Source: JBFMFR01 sp040752025
GTDB lineage: Bacteria > Chloroflexota > Anaerolineae > Anaerolineales > UBA4823
Assembly (NCBI GenBank): GCA_040752025.1
Contig: JBFMFR010000023.1
Coordinates: forward strand, 1-64,000
Direction of reading: 5' to 3'
Length of the DNA stretch: 64,000 nucleotides
How positions within the stretch are numbered: position 1 is the first letter of the stretch; each line of letters starts with the position of its first letter. Position numbers and translations under genes: made by a program. The notes under the pieces were generated by a model. It did not search any database and was not told where the DNA came from. It saw nothing but the letters and a program-made list of their open reading frames with translations. Below, piece by piece: positions 36,701-44,421 of the stretch.

Positions 36701-37348
36701 AACCAGGGGCGCGCCTATGCCCCGTTTACACTGAACGTGGATCGCCTGATACCCTGGCGCACCCTGACCGGCCGCCAGCACTTCTACCTGGATCACGAGA
36801 ACTATCTGTTGTGGGGTGAGCACCTGCCCACCTACAAGCCGCGCCCCGATCACACCATGCTGGATGAGACCCAGAAGAGCCTGGCCGAAGCGCAGGGCAA
36901 GATGCTGAATTACATTACCCCACACGGTAAGTGGAGCATCCACTCTACTTATTCGGACAACATCCGCATGATGACGCTCTCGCGCGGCGGCTACCCGGTG
37001 TGGTTGAACGATAAAGACGCCGGCGAGATGGGCATCCAGGATAACGATTGGGTGGAGCTGTTCAACGATAACGGTGTGTTTGTGCAGCGAGCGATTGTTT
37101 CTGCGCGCATCCCGCCAGGCACGGTGTTCGTCTATCATGCCACCGAGCGCACCGTAGGCATTCCCAAATCGCCTTTGCGCAAGAAGCGCGCCGGGATGAA
37201 CAACTCGCTCACCCGCGCTCGCCTGAAGCCAGTGCTGATGTCCGGCGGTTATGCGCAATTCACCTATTCTTTCAACTACTGGGGCCCGACCGGCGTCAAC
37301 CGCGATACATTCGTTTTCGTGCGCCGGATCGAAAAGCCCGAGTTCTAA
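33743..37348 (+). CDS. narG: Respiratory nitrate reductase, alpha (molybdenum) subunit
   Basis: The ATG at 33743 follows GGAGGACGCA. The 1201-residue protein is a full-length NarG. The N-terminal Fe-S motif is His 34, Cys 38, Cys 42 (HGVNCTGSC) and Cys 77, and the molybdenum ligand is Asp 203 in YDWYCDLPPASP, as in E. coli. No twin-arginine signal is present, so it should be cytoplasmic. It reduces nitrate to nitrite with electrons from quinol through NarI and NarH. It opens the plus-strand block narG-narH-narJ-hemerythrin-narI-DUF1360-narK. The NxrA nitrite-oxidising relatives share these motifs; the narK, narJ and NarX-like neighbours favour nitrate reduction. Confidence 0.95.
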   Translation: MKKWIKEVESPTERKWEEFYRNRFQHDKRVRTTHGVNCTGSCSWEVFVKDGIVTWELQATDYPQLEEGLPPYEPRGCQRGISFSWYLYSPIRVKYPYARGALLDLWRDLRARIDDPVECWRVIAEDVHLGSRYKHQRGKGGFRRISWEESLEIIAASVIYTIKKHGPDRVNGFSPIPAMSQVSYAAGSRFLSLLGGVVMSFYDWYCDLPPASPEIWGEQTDVHESADWYNARFIAVMGANLNMTRTPDTHFISEVRHAGAKLTVFSPDFSQVAKYADYWIPLHAGQDTAFWMAVNHVILKEFYVERQTPYFMNYLKQYTDMPFLVEIEDGRPQRYVRANAIQEYAGVENGDWKLLVWDENSGRPRMPKGTIGYRWAKEDPGKWNLELKDGLTDDELAPEPSFLDQHDAVLQVGFDDFGADQALARGVPVRYVEIDGVRTAVATVFDLVMAQFGVGRGLEGAYPQSYEEIAPYTPAWQEQYTGIHSDTLLRFAREWAVNGEKTRGKNLVIIGAGANHWYHNNLLYRSAIVALMLTGSVGVNGGGLAHYVGQEKLVNQASWSAIAFAADWGMAPRHQNTPSFHYVHSDQWRYERGFTAYDSLPQDAAREHTIDHQVRAVRRGWLPFFPQFNRSSLDVVGAALAQGAKSDEQIIQFVVEQLAQNKLHFSVENPDAPENWPRVWFIWRGNAIGTSAKGQEYFLKHYLGTHTNAIAPEMAEGYINEVGYIPEAPTGKMDLVVDLNFRMDTSALYSDIILPAATWYEKDDLNTTDLHSFINPMQAAVAPAWESKSDWEIYKAIAKKVSELATIHLPEPVKDIVMLPLQHDTPDELAQPEICDWKTGDVAPVPGKTMPKFRVVERDYVNLYERMVSLGRGVEKNGVNAHGLNIPVAKEYQDLQERQPRRVGRNGTSAVYPSLYAAREVAEAILYLDPSSNGELAHRAFEAEEHKTGLALTDLASGLREVRYSFADIVAQPRRVLTTPTWSAIINQGRAYAPFTLNVDRLIPWRTLTGRQHFYLDHENYLLWGEHLPTYKPRPDHTMLDETQKSLAEAQGKMLNYITPHGKWSIHSTYSDNIRMMTLSRGGYPVWLNDKDAGEMGIQDNDWVELFNDNGVFVQRAIVSARIPPGTVFVYHATERTVGIPKSPLRKKRAGMNNSLTRARLKPVLMSGGYAQFTYSFNYWGPTGVNRDTFVFVRRIEKPEF

Positions 37349-37360
37349 AGGAGCCACCTG

Positions 37361-38875
37361 ATGAACGTACGTGCACACATGAGTATGCTGTTTCACCTGG
37401 ACAAGTGCATTGGCTGCCATACCTGTTCGATTGCTTGCAAGAACCTGTGGACGGATCGCAAGGGGGCGGAGTACATGTGGTGGAACAACGTAGAAACCCG
37501 CCCAGGAAGCGGCTACCCCACGCTGTGGGAAGACCAGCAGCATTATCAAGGTGGGTGGGAATTCAAACACAGCAAGCTAAACCTGCGGCTGCATTCTAAA
37601 CTCGGCGGGCTGGCAAACCTGTTCTTCAACCCGGCTCTGCCAACGCTGGAAGATTATTACGAACCGTTCACCTTCCGCTACCAGGATTTGTTCAATGCCC
37701 CAGCCGGAGACGACCAGCCCACCGCCATCCCCATTTCGATGGTCACCGGGCAGCCAATCGAGATCGAAAGCGGGCCAAACTGGGACGATGACCTGGGCGG
37801 TTCGAATATCTACGCTCGCAACGATCCCAGCCTGGAGGGCGTGGCGCCAGAAATACGCGCCCAGATGCAGGAACTCGAGCGCGTGGTATTCAACTACCTG
37901 CCGCGCATCTGCAATCACTGCCTGAACCCGGCCTGCGTGGCCGCCTGTCCTTCCGGGGCGATCTACAAGCGCGGCGAGGATGGCATCGTGCTGGTCAACG
38001 AGAACAAGTGCCGCGCCTGGCGCATGTGCGTGGCCGCCTGCCCCTATAAAAAGGTGTTCTATAACTGGTCAACCGGCAAATCTGAAAAGTGTATTCTGTG
38101 CTTCCCGCGCCTGGAAACCGGCCAGGCCCCGGCCTGCGCCCACTCCTGCGTGGGCCGTATCCGCTACATGGGCGTGCTGCTCTATGACGCCGAGCGCATT
38201 CCAGAGGCTGCCAAAGTAGAGGATCACGAACTGGTAGCTGCCCACAATGCCGTCATCCTGGACCCCAACGATGCGCAGGTGATCGCCGCAGCGAAGGCCA
38301 ACGGCATCGATGACGGCTGGCTGGAAGCGGCGCGCAAATCGCCGGTGTACCAGTTCATCAAAACCTGGGGGCTGGCTCTGCCGCTGCACCCCGAATTCCG
38401 CACGATGGCGATGATGTATTACATCCCGCCGCTCTCGCCGGTGGTCAGCGTGATCGAAGAAGAGCTGGTGCGGCTGGACCTGATCGACAGCCCCGCCGCA
38501 CACGATTTCGAACTGCTCAACCGTCTGGATGCCGCCCGCCTGCCCATCCGCTACCTGGCCAACCTGTTCAGCGCCGGCAACGAAGAACCGATCCGCGGCG
38601 CGCTGCGCAAGATGCTGGCGGTGCGCACTTACATGCGCCACAAGACAGTCGAAGGCCAGATTACACAACAAACACTGCAACTGTTGGCCGAAGCCGGCCT
38701 GAACCAGGAACAGGCTGAAGCCATTTACGCCATGACCACCCTGCCCACGCTAGAAGAACGCTTTGTGCTGCCGCCCTATCACCGAGAGATGGCGGTGGAA
38801 AGCTGGAAGGATCCCCTGGCGCACAAGGGCGAAGCCGGGCTGGGCTATGTGCAGGCCCCGAAGCGAGGTGAATGA
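37361..38875 (+). CDS. narH: Respiratory nitrate reductase, beta (iron-sulfur) subunit
   Basis: The 504-residue protein has the NarH pattern of Cys groups: CIGCHTCSIACKN, CNHCLNPACVAACP, CRAWRMCVAACP and CILCFPRLE with CAHSC later. The Trp in CRAW at the place of one Cys is the mark of the [3Fe-4S] cluster in NarH. Together they hold three [4Fe-4S] clusters and one [3Fe-4S]. It transfers electrons from NarI to NarG. AAAGGAGCCACCTG precedes the ATG. Its stop overlaps the narJ start. Confidence 0.95.
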   Translation: MNVRAHMSMLFHLDKCIGCHTCSIACKNLWTDRKGAEYMWWNNVETRPGSGYPTLWEDQQHYQGGWEFKHSKLNLRLHSKLGGLANLFFNPALPTLEDYYEPFTFRYQDLFNAPAGDDQPTAIPISMVTGQPIEIESGPNWDDDLGGSNIYARNDPSLEGVAPEIRAQMQELERVVFNYLPRICNHCLNPACVAACPSGAIYKRGEDGIVLVNENKCRAWRMCVAACPYKKVFYNWSTGKSEKCILCFPRLETGQAPACAHSCVGRIRYMGVLLYDAERIPEAAKVEDHELVAAHNAVILDPNDAQVIAAAKANGIDDGWLEAARKSPVYQFIKTWGLALPLHPEFRTMAMMYYIPPLSPVVSVIEEELVRLDLIDSPAAHDFELLNRLDAARLPIRYLANLFSAGNEEPIRGALRKMLAVRTYMRHKTVEGQITQQTLQLLAEAGLNQEQAEAIYAMTTLPTLEERFVLPPYHREMAVESWKDPLAHKGEAGLGYVQAPKRGE

Positions 38876-39414
38876 TGAACAACGTGAGCATTTACGCTAT
38901 CCTGGCAGATGCGCTGCAATATCCCTACCCTGGGTTAGCCGGCAAGCTGCAAGTAGATTTGCACGACCTGCCTCACAACCCCGCTCGTGTGGCTTTACAA
39001 GCGTTTGTACAGACTGTCCAGCGCTTGAACCTGGGCGAATGGGAAGAGCTTTACACCCGCACGCTGGATTTGAACCCTGCCGTAGCGCCATATATCGGCT
39101 ACCAGATGTGGGGCGATGGCTATCCACGCGGCAGCTTCATGGCGGCGCTTAACCGGGCCTATCACGCCGCAGGGGTCGAGGTAGATGGTGAACTGCCCGA
39201 CCACCTGGGCGCTGTCTTGACCTACTTGAGCACTGGCGCGCCGCCGCCGCCCGAACTGGTCGAGAATTTCCATCCGGCCCTGGAAAAAATGACCACCACG
39301 CTGCGCAAAGCAGAAGCGCACAACCCCTACCTGTTATTGCTCGAAGCAACGGCGCAAACGGTTGATTTCGAAGCGGTCTATCAAGCAAGAGGAGCATACC
39401 ATGCAAGCAACTGA
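38872..39414 (+). CDS. narJ: Nitrate reductase assembly chaperone
   Basis: The 180-residue protein is all-helical like the TorD/DmsD/NarJ chaperones and has the segment LGEWEELYTRTLDLNPAVAP, then YIGYQMWGDGYPRGSFMA, which are typical of NarJ. It binds NarG and guides molybdenum cofactor insertion before membrane attachment. Two adjacent ATG codons (38872 and 38875) could start it; the first overlaps the narH stop as ATGA. Its end overlaps the hemerythrin start by 14 bases. Confidence 0.85.
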   Translation: MMNNVSIYAILADALQYPYPGLAGKLQVDLHDLPHNPARVALQAFVQTVQRLNLGEWEELYTRTLDLNPAVAPYIGYQMWGDGYPRGSFMAALNRAYHAAGVEVDGELPDHLGAVLTYLSTGAPPPPELVENFHPALEKMTTTLRKAEAHNPYLLLLEATAQTVDFEAVYQARGAYHASN

Positions 39415-39967
39415 CATTTTAAAATCTGAACACCGAGTCATCGAAGGCGTACTGGAAGCTTTATCCGAAGCCGCCGAAAAATTGGAAACCGGCCAGGTGC
39501 TGCGGCCGGGCTTTTTCCTGGATGCGGCCGAGTTTATCAAGAATTTCGCCGATGGCTGCCACCACCGTAAAGAAGAAGGCGTGCTGTTCAAAGCAATGGA
39601 AGCCGGCGGCGTGCCTGTGCAAGGCGGCCCGATCGGGGTGATGCTGGCCGAGCACGAACAGGGCCGGGCCTACACTCGCGCCATGCGCCAGGCCGCCGAG
39701 CAACTGCAAGCCGGGAATGAGGCGGCGCGCCAGCCTCTGGCGCAGGCCGCGCGTGGCTACGCCGCCCTGCTCTACCAGCATATTATGAAAGAGGACAACA
39801 TCCTCTTCCCGATGGCAGACCGGGCTATCCCAGCCAGCCAGCACGCCCAGGTTCTAAACGATTTCGAAAACGTAGAGCACGATGAAACTGGCCCAGGCGT
39901 ACACGAAAAATACCTGGCCCTGGCGCAAGCCCTACAGGATGAAGTTGCCTCCATAGAACAGGAGTGA
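39401..39967 (+). CDS. Hemerythrin-domain (HHE) protein
   Basis: The 188-residue protein starts at ATG 39401 after AGAGGAGCATACC, inside the last codons of narJ. It has the di-iron ligands of the HHE family: His in SEHRVIE, GCHHRKEEGVLF, EHEQGR, and HIMKEDNILFPMAD. Such proteins bind O2 or NO or repair iron-sulfur clusters under nitrosative stress. Placement between narJ and narI suggests protection of the nitrate reductase or NO/O2 sensing. A hemerythrin gene inside a nar operon is not the textbook arrangement. Confidence 0.85.
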   Translation: MQATDILKSEHRVIEGVLEALSEAAEKLETGQVLRPGFFLDAAEFIKNFADGCHHRKEEGVLFKAMEAGGVPVQGGPIGVMLAEHEQGRAYTRAMRQAAEQLQAGNEAARQPLAQAARGYAALLYQHIMKEDNILFPMADRAIPASQHAQVLNDFENVEHDETGPGVHEKYLALAQALQDEVASIEQE

Positions 39968-39970
39968 GCG

Positions 39971-40657
39971 ATGGATTGGAACAACCTGTTGTTTGTTATC
40001 TTTCCGTATGTCTCGATCATCCTGGCGCTGGTGGTCACGATATATCGTTCGATCGTCAGGCCATTCAGCATCTCCAGCCTGTCATCGCAACTGCTGGAAA
40101 ACAAGAAGCTTTATTGGGGTTCGATCTCCTTTCACTGGGGCATCGTGCTGATCCTGCTCATGCATCTGACCGCCATCCTGTTTCCCAAAGGCATTCTGTT
40201 GTGGAATGCCGCTCCCCTGCGCCTGTACCTGCTGGAACTTACCGGCCTGGCGTTGGGATTGTGGTGCCTGGGCGGGCTGCTGATCTTAATCTGGCGGCGT
40301 TTGAGCAGCCGGCGCGTGTGGACAGTCACCACGCCGATGGATATGGTTGTGCTGCTCCTGCTGCTGGTTTCGGTGGCCACCGGCGTGATCACGGCTACGG
40401 CTTACCGCTTCGGATCCTACTGGTTCACCGGCGTGTTCACCCCATATATCACTTCATTGTTCATTTTGCAGCCCCGCCTCGAGCTGGTCTCGCCGCTGCC
40501 CTGGACGATCAAGCTGCACCTGCTCAACTTCTTTATCCTGCTGGCGATTTTCCCCTTCAGCCGCCTGGTGCATATCATCACCTATCCACTGAGCTATTTG
40601 CTGCGCCCCTGGCAGGTTGTCATCTGGTATCGCAGCCGGATGTCGACGAACCATTAG
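39971..40657 (+). CDS. narI: Respiratory nitrate reductase, gamma (cytochrome b) subunit
   Basis: The 228-residue protein has five membrane helices and the NarI His ligands in SISFHWGIVLILLMHLTA and in KLHLLNFFILLAIFPFSRLVH. It carries two b hemes, oxidises quinol and passes electrons to NarH. The frame overlapping its first two thirds (39964-41349) is not real before 40729. It begins 3 bases after the hemerythrin stop and completes the NarGHI complex. Confidence 0.92.
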   Translation: MDWNNLLFVIFPYVSIILALVVTIYRSIVRPFSISSLSSQLLENKKLYWGSISFHWGIVLILLMHLTAILFPKGILLWNAAPLRLYLLELTGLALGLWCLGGLLILIWRRLSSRRVWTVTTPMDMVVLLLLLVSVATGVITATAYRFGSYWFTGVFTPYITSLFILQPRLELVSPLPWTIKLHLLNFFILLAIFPFSRLVHIITYPLSYLLRPWQVVIWYRSRMSTNH

Positions 40658-40676
40658 CAATTCTCTCCTCGCGCAG

Positions 40677-40710
40677 GCTGCGCCGCATGGCGGCTCTTAT
40701 GCGGCGCAGC
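40677..40710 (+). promoter_or_regulatory. Intercistronic hairpin after narI
   Basis: GCTGCGCCGCA (40677-40687) pairs perfectly with TGCGGCGCAGC (40700-40710), loop 12 bases. No T tract follows, and the next gene starts 18 bases later, so the hairpin more likely stabilises or attenuates the message than terminates it. Confidence 0.5.
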
Positions 40711-40728
40711 TACATCCGGGAGCATAGT

Positions 40729-41349
40729 ATGATGAAAACCAACGCAACGCAATCCAAAGGATTTGCCGGCCAGAACGCAGCGAATTCCGGGTTTACCGCA
40801 ATCGCCCACGCAAAAAAGCTGGAAAACGCCACAAAATTGATCCTGACCACTCTCTTCATGCTCCTATTTGCCGGCTTCGTTTACTGGTTTGCAAGGCAGA
40901 GTGGTGGGTTTGCAAAATTCCACCCCAGCTACTTTGACCTGGCGCTGTTGGGACTGGCTGTCATGCGCCTGGGGCGGCTGGTAGCCTTCAGCCAGGTGAT
41001 GGAACCGCTGCGCGCCCCCTTTGTAGAAACTGTTCCCGATGAAAGCGGAGCAGGCGAAAATGTTGTAGCGCGCGGCAGTGGTCTCCGCCAGGCATTAGGA
41101 CAAATGATCTCCTGCCCAATCTGCGCCGGAACGTGGATCGCTGCCGGGCTTACTTACGGGCTGTATACCTTCCCCGACCCCACCCGGCTGTTTCTATTCA
41201 TGAACGCCGGCATTGGCATCGCAGAACTGCTGCACTCGCTTACAGAGACGCTTAGCTGGTCAGGCTCACAGGCTCGAATTCAAACGGGCAAAACCTTGAG
41301 ATCCATCAAAGAAGAACATCTTATCGCAAAGGAGAACGAATCCGAATGA
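40729..41349 (+). CDS. DUF1360-like membrane protein with CPxC motif
   Basis: The true start is ATG 40729; the longer frame reaching to 39964 is a shadow of narI. The 206-residue protein has three or four hydrophobic segments (LTTLFMLLFAGFVYWFARQ, DLALLGLAVMRLGRLVAF, MISCPICAGTWIAAGLTYGL, LFLFMNAGIGIAELLHS). The motif C-P-x-C-x-G-x-W is typical of the DUF1360 family, whose function is not known. Its stop overlaps narK as ATGA. A role in metal or thiol handling for the nitrate system is speculative. Confidence 0.65.
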   Translation: MMKTNATQSKGFAGQNAANSGFTAIAHAKKLENATKLILTTLFMLLFAGFVYWFARQSGGFAKFHPSYFDLALLGLAVMRLGRLVAFSQVMEPLRAPFVETVPDESGAGENVVARGSGLRQALGQMISCPICAGTWIAAGLTYGLYTFPDPTRLFLFMNAGIGIAELLHSLTETLSWSGSQARIQTGKTLRSIKEEHLIAKENESE

Positions 41350-42653
41350 ACACAATCAAAGGTGTCCCCTCTCAAGGACTGTTCGGCGCCACGCTGGGTT
41401 TCTTTGCGGGATTTGCGGCAGTATCCCTCTTCGGGCCTACTGCCAGCCGGTTCAATGAAATCCTTCATCTCGATCCTGTCCTGGTAGGATTGCTGATCGC
41501 GATCCCTTCGCTCTCGGGGTCGCTGCTGCGCATCCCTTTTGGAGCATGGGTTGATTCGACCGGCGGGCGCAAGCCGTTTTTGATTCTGCTCTGGCTGGCT
41601 GTGGCCGGCATGGCCGGCCTGCTGGGTACGGTGTATTTCTTGTACCCCCAAAACCTGAGCGCTGGTGTCTACCCGCTGCTGCTGTTTTTGGGTTTTTTGT
41701 CCGGCTGCGGTATTGCCACCTTCTCGGTTGGCATCGGGCAAGTATCTTACTGGTTCCCGCAATCCCGCCAGGGCGCGGCGCTGGGCGCTTACGCCGGGCT
41801 GGGCAACCTGGCGCCGGGTTTGTTTTCTTTTCTGCTGCCGGTGGTTTTAGGCAGTTGGGGATTGGCCGGCGCGTACCTGGCATGGTTGTTATTCTTACTG
41901 GCAGGCACACTCATATACCAGTTTATTGGAAGAAATGCCTGGTATTTTCAACTGAAACAACAGGGGCTTGCAGAAGAGACAGCCCGAGCGCGGGCGGGCG
42001 AGATGGGCCAACAAATCTATCCGTGTGGGAACGCCCGCCAGAGCCTGGTGAACGCCGCTAAAATCTGGCAGACCTGGCTGCTGGTAGCAATCTACTTTAC
42101 GACTTTCGGTGGTTTTATCGCCATGACCGCCTGGCTGCCCACGTATTGGAAGGAATTTTTTGGCCTGGAAGCTGTAACTGCCGGAGGGTTGACGGCGCTG
42201 TATTCTCTAACTGCCTCGATTATCCGTGTGCTGGGAGGCGGCCTTTCAGACCGTTTGGGCGGAGAAAAAACGGCCATTCTATCGCTGCTGATCACCCTGG
42301 CCGGCGCAGCAATCATGAGCATCTCGACGGTTCTGCCGTTTAGCCTCCTGGGGGTTGTTTTAATGGCGCTGGGCATGGGCGCTGCCAACGCGGCGGTGTT
42401 CAAGCTGATGCCGCAGTATGTACCGCAGGCCGTAGGCGGCGCGGCGGGCTGGATTGGCGGCTTGGGCGCTTTTGGCGGTTTCGCCATTCCACCTATCCTC
42501 GGCGCGTTCGTGCGTGCACAGGGCGTACAGGGATATGCCAGCGGGTTTATCACCTTTGTTGTGCTGGCTGGGTTGGCAATCGGAATAGCCTTCGTGTTGA
42601 AACAGACACACCAACGCAAAGCGCAAATGAGCATTAAGAGGCTGCCATCATGA
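41346..42653 (+). CDS. narK: Nitrate/nitrite transporter, MFS family
   Basis: The 435-residue protein has twelve hydrophobic segments and the NarK/NasA-type features: GLFGATLGFFAGFAAVSLFG, RIPFGAWVDSTGGRKP and GAALGAYAGLGNLAPGLFSF. A second family-typical stretch is SIIRVLGGGLSDRLGGEK. It imports nitrate and/or exports nitrite, matching the cytoplasmic NarG. It is translationally coupled to the gene before it, and a short ORF is coupled to its own stop. Confidence 0.88.
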   Translation: MNTIKGVPSQGLFGATLGFFAGFAAVSLFGPTASRFNEILHLDPVLVGLLIAIPSLSGSLLRIPFGAWVDSTGGRKPFLILLWLAVAGMAGLLGTVYFLYPQNLSAGVYPLLLFLGFLSGCGIATFSVGIGQVSYWFPQSRQGAALGAYAGLGNLAPGLFSFLLPVVLGSWGLAGAYLAWLLFLLAGTLIYQFIGRNAWYFQLKQQGLAEETARARAGEMGQQIYPCGNARQSLVNAAKIWQTWLLVAIYFTTFGGFIAMTAWLPTYWKEFFGLEAVTAGGLTALYSLTASIIRVLGGGLSDRLGGEKTAILSLLITLAGAAIMSISTVLPFSLLGVVLMALGMGAANAAVFKLMPQYVPQAVGGAAGWIGGLGAFGGFAIPPILGAFVRAQGVQGYASGFITFVVLAGLAIGIAFVLKQTHQRKAQMSIKRLPS

Positions 42654-42736
42654 TCGAAGAACCATTCTCGCAACCGGCCCCTCCCTGTAGCGGGCCTTTA
42701 CGGCGAGAGGCGCTAAACGATACTGTACACCCATAG
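42650..42736 (+). CDS. 28-codon ORF translationally coupled to narK
   Basis: ATG at 42650 overlaps the narK stop (ATGA), the coupling used elsewhere in this operon. The frame runs MIEEPFSQPAPPCSGPLRRE and ends after 28 residues. I do not recognise the product. It may be the start of a longer nar-operon gene cut off by the sequence that follows, or a genuine small peptide. The following DNA is visibly richer in A and T. Confidence 0.35.
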   Translation: MIEEPFSQPAPPCSGPLRREALNDTVHP

Positions 42737-43132
42737 AAATGCAGAGGTTCCGTGCTAATAGTGTATAAAGAGGTGATATGATGAACTTAACTTTTCGCCA
42801 ACTTGGGTCTTGACAGCATATGTGGAATTCTGATCAAAAAATTGGCGATTATTCCCATATGTGGGGTGCCATATCTTGGTAGATGAACCGATTTTTTCTT
42901 CAAATATCCCGTATATTGAGCCTGTCTATTGCTTGCCATAACGGTAGATTACGCCATCGTCGGGTTTTAGGTGTTCGGATAGGTCTGGCCGGCATAGGCA
43001 CACTGGGAAAAGATGGGCGAAAATAGAACAAACACCAACTGATCATTTCTTAAGCCGATGGTTGCTTTGTGGATGGTATCAGCAATCACTACTGGTTGTT
43101 CGATTGGGCACCGCGTCTACTGGCAATTGTCT
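42737..43132. other. AT-rich, gene-poor junction between narK operon and integrated replicon
   Basis: No convincing gene was found. The segment contains a promoter-like TATAAA (42763-42768) followed by AGAGGTGATATG and an 11-codon ORF (MMNLTFRQLGS), two copies of CATATGTGG, and a 47-codon plus-strand ORF near 42884-43027 without family resemblance. It may be a mix of gene remnants left at an insertion point. I could not see an attachment site or tRNA. Confidence 0.45.
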
Positions 43133-43894
43133 CTATCCATGTATCCAACTTTCAACCCATAATGCAAGGGCACCTGGATAGCTGGTGTTTTGCATAAGGT
43201 TTTGAAGGTCGGTGGCATAACCTGCTATATGGCTGCCCCGACATTCTTGAACCAATCCATATCGCGCCTTTGGGGTAAAACTGGCCAACGCCACAAAATC
43301 CTGAAAGCGGCTGATTTTCTTCCATTTGGATCTTTTCTCGTGCGCTCGGATCTCGAATTCAGCATAGATTTTTACGTTTCCTTTGGATACCAGCATATCT
43401 GGCTCTAACGAGGCGTTCACCTGTGGCAGCAACTCCGTTCGCCAATCCCGCAACCGGGCCTGCCAGCAGAAAGCCAGCAGGCCCAGGGTGTGACGGGGAT
43501 AGAGCAGCCCCTCGTGTGAGTGGATCAGGCGATCCCATTCGGATTCGACCACCGGCCATCCCAGTTCCAAGCAGGCCTGGCGGCCCAGATCGGAAAGACG
43601 GAAAAGCGCCAGCCGGCTGCTGCGGATGAAATAGGGCGTCTCCTTGACCACCAATCCCAGCACCGGCAGATCAGTGTGAAAAACCTGCTGGATCGACAGG
43701 CTGCCTGGCGAAACCCCCAGGATGATCTCCATCACCGCCCGCAGCTCCTGGCCAACGGATAAACCGGTGATGGCCAGGAGATACAAGCCCTGCAAGATGC
43801 GCTCGCGCCGGTCGCGGCGGATCGATTGCAAGGCTTGCAAGGAGGGCGGCAGGCTGGCGGGCATCGGCGGGAAAGAGACATCGGGAATCAGCAT
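43133..43894 (-). CDS. Replication-relaxation-like protein (winged helix plus nuclease-like fold)
   Basis: The 253-residue protein has an N-terminal winged-helix-like part (residues 20-110, including RRERILQGLYLLAITGLS and a second copy-like ALFRLSDLGRQACLELGW). The C-terminal half has LEPDMLVSKGNVKIYAEFEI, followed by R-x-x-E-K-R-S-K-W-K-K-I-S-R-F. The P-D...E-x-E...K order matches Replic_Relax-type proteins, which are typical of Firmicutes and actinobacterial mobile elements. The catalytic role is unproven. No good ribosome site is visible; ATG at 43861 is an alternative start. It is the last gene of the minus-strand block. Confidence 0.5.
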   Translation of the reverse strand: MLIPDVSFPPMPASLPPSLQALQSIRRDRRERILQGLYLLAITGLSVGQELRAVMEIILGVSPGSLSIQQVFHTDLPVLGLVVKETPYFIRSSRLALFRLSDLGRQACLELGWPVVESEWDRLIHSHEGLLYPRHTLGLLAFCWQARLRDWRTELLPQVNASLEPDMLVSKGNVKIYAEFEIRAHEKRSKWKKISRFQDFVALASFTPKARYGLVQECRGSHIAGYATDLQNLMQNTSYPGALALWVESWIHG

Positions 43895-43944
43895 ATTGCA
43901 AAAAAATACGCAAAAGGTAGATGGGGGAGAATATCACTATATTT

Positions 43945-44409
43945 TTAACCCGGCGATCCAGCGGTGAAATCCGGGCCGCCGTGCAGAAAGGGCACGGCCG
44001 CGTTGCGGTGCAGTAGGTCGGCCAGGCTGGCGCGCAGGTCAGGGGTGTCCTTCTGCTCTAACAGCCGGGACAGGTCGCCCATGAATGCCCGGTAGGCCGG
44101 GTCGAAGGAACCCATGAAGCTGAGCTTGCCCACGTTGACTTTGGAATGGCCGTTGCGAGAGACCAGTTTGCCCTCGGCGATCACCTGGGGCAGCGGGGTG
44201 TTGGGCGGCCAGTCACGCGCCCATTCGAGCGCCGATTGGGCCGCCGCGCCGCTGAGCAGCACAGGATGTTTGCCGCCCAAGTAGGGTTTATCGGTGTACA
44301 CCCAGGCGTGGATGACCGGCGCAGCTTGCGCGCCTTCCTGACCCAGGTTTACCGCCTGGACGCGTTCGATTTGCAGCCAGCCTGACAAGACCACAATGTT
44401 GTTGGACAT
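43945..44409 (-). CDS. SSB-like OB-fold protein
   Basis: The 154-residue product begins MSNNIVVLSGWLQIERVQAV, similar to the first strand pattern of single-stranded DNA-binding proteins, followed by VIHAWVYTDKPYLGGKHPVL and a later VIAEGKLVSRNGHSKVNVGK, where the G-K-L strand fits an OB fold. The acidic tail of standard SSB is absent. Position 12 bases after the putative helicase loader supports a replication role. It is divergent enough that this is a tentative call. Confidence 0.45.
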   Translation of the reverse strand: MSNNIVVLSGWLQIERVQAVNLGQEGAQAAPVIHAWVYTDKPYLGGKHPVLLSGAAAQSALEWARDWPPNTPLPQVIAEGKLVSRNGHSKVNVGKLSFMGSFDPAYRAFMGDLSRLLEQKDTPDLRASLADLLHRNAAVPFLHGGPDFTAGSPG

Positions 44410-44421
44410 AAACCTGCCTTT

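Noticed and set aside
33743..38875. Nitrite oxidoreductase (NxrAB) instead of NarGH
   Set aside because: The motifs do not exclude it, but narJ, narI, narK and NarX/NarL-like neighbours with NirS favour nitrate reduction. A phylogeny would decide.
39964..41349. A 461-residue open frame covering narI and beyond
   Set aside because: Its first 255 residues are a shadow of narI in another frame; only the part from ATG 40729 is real.
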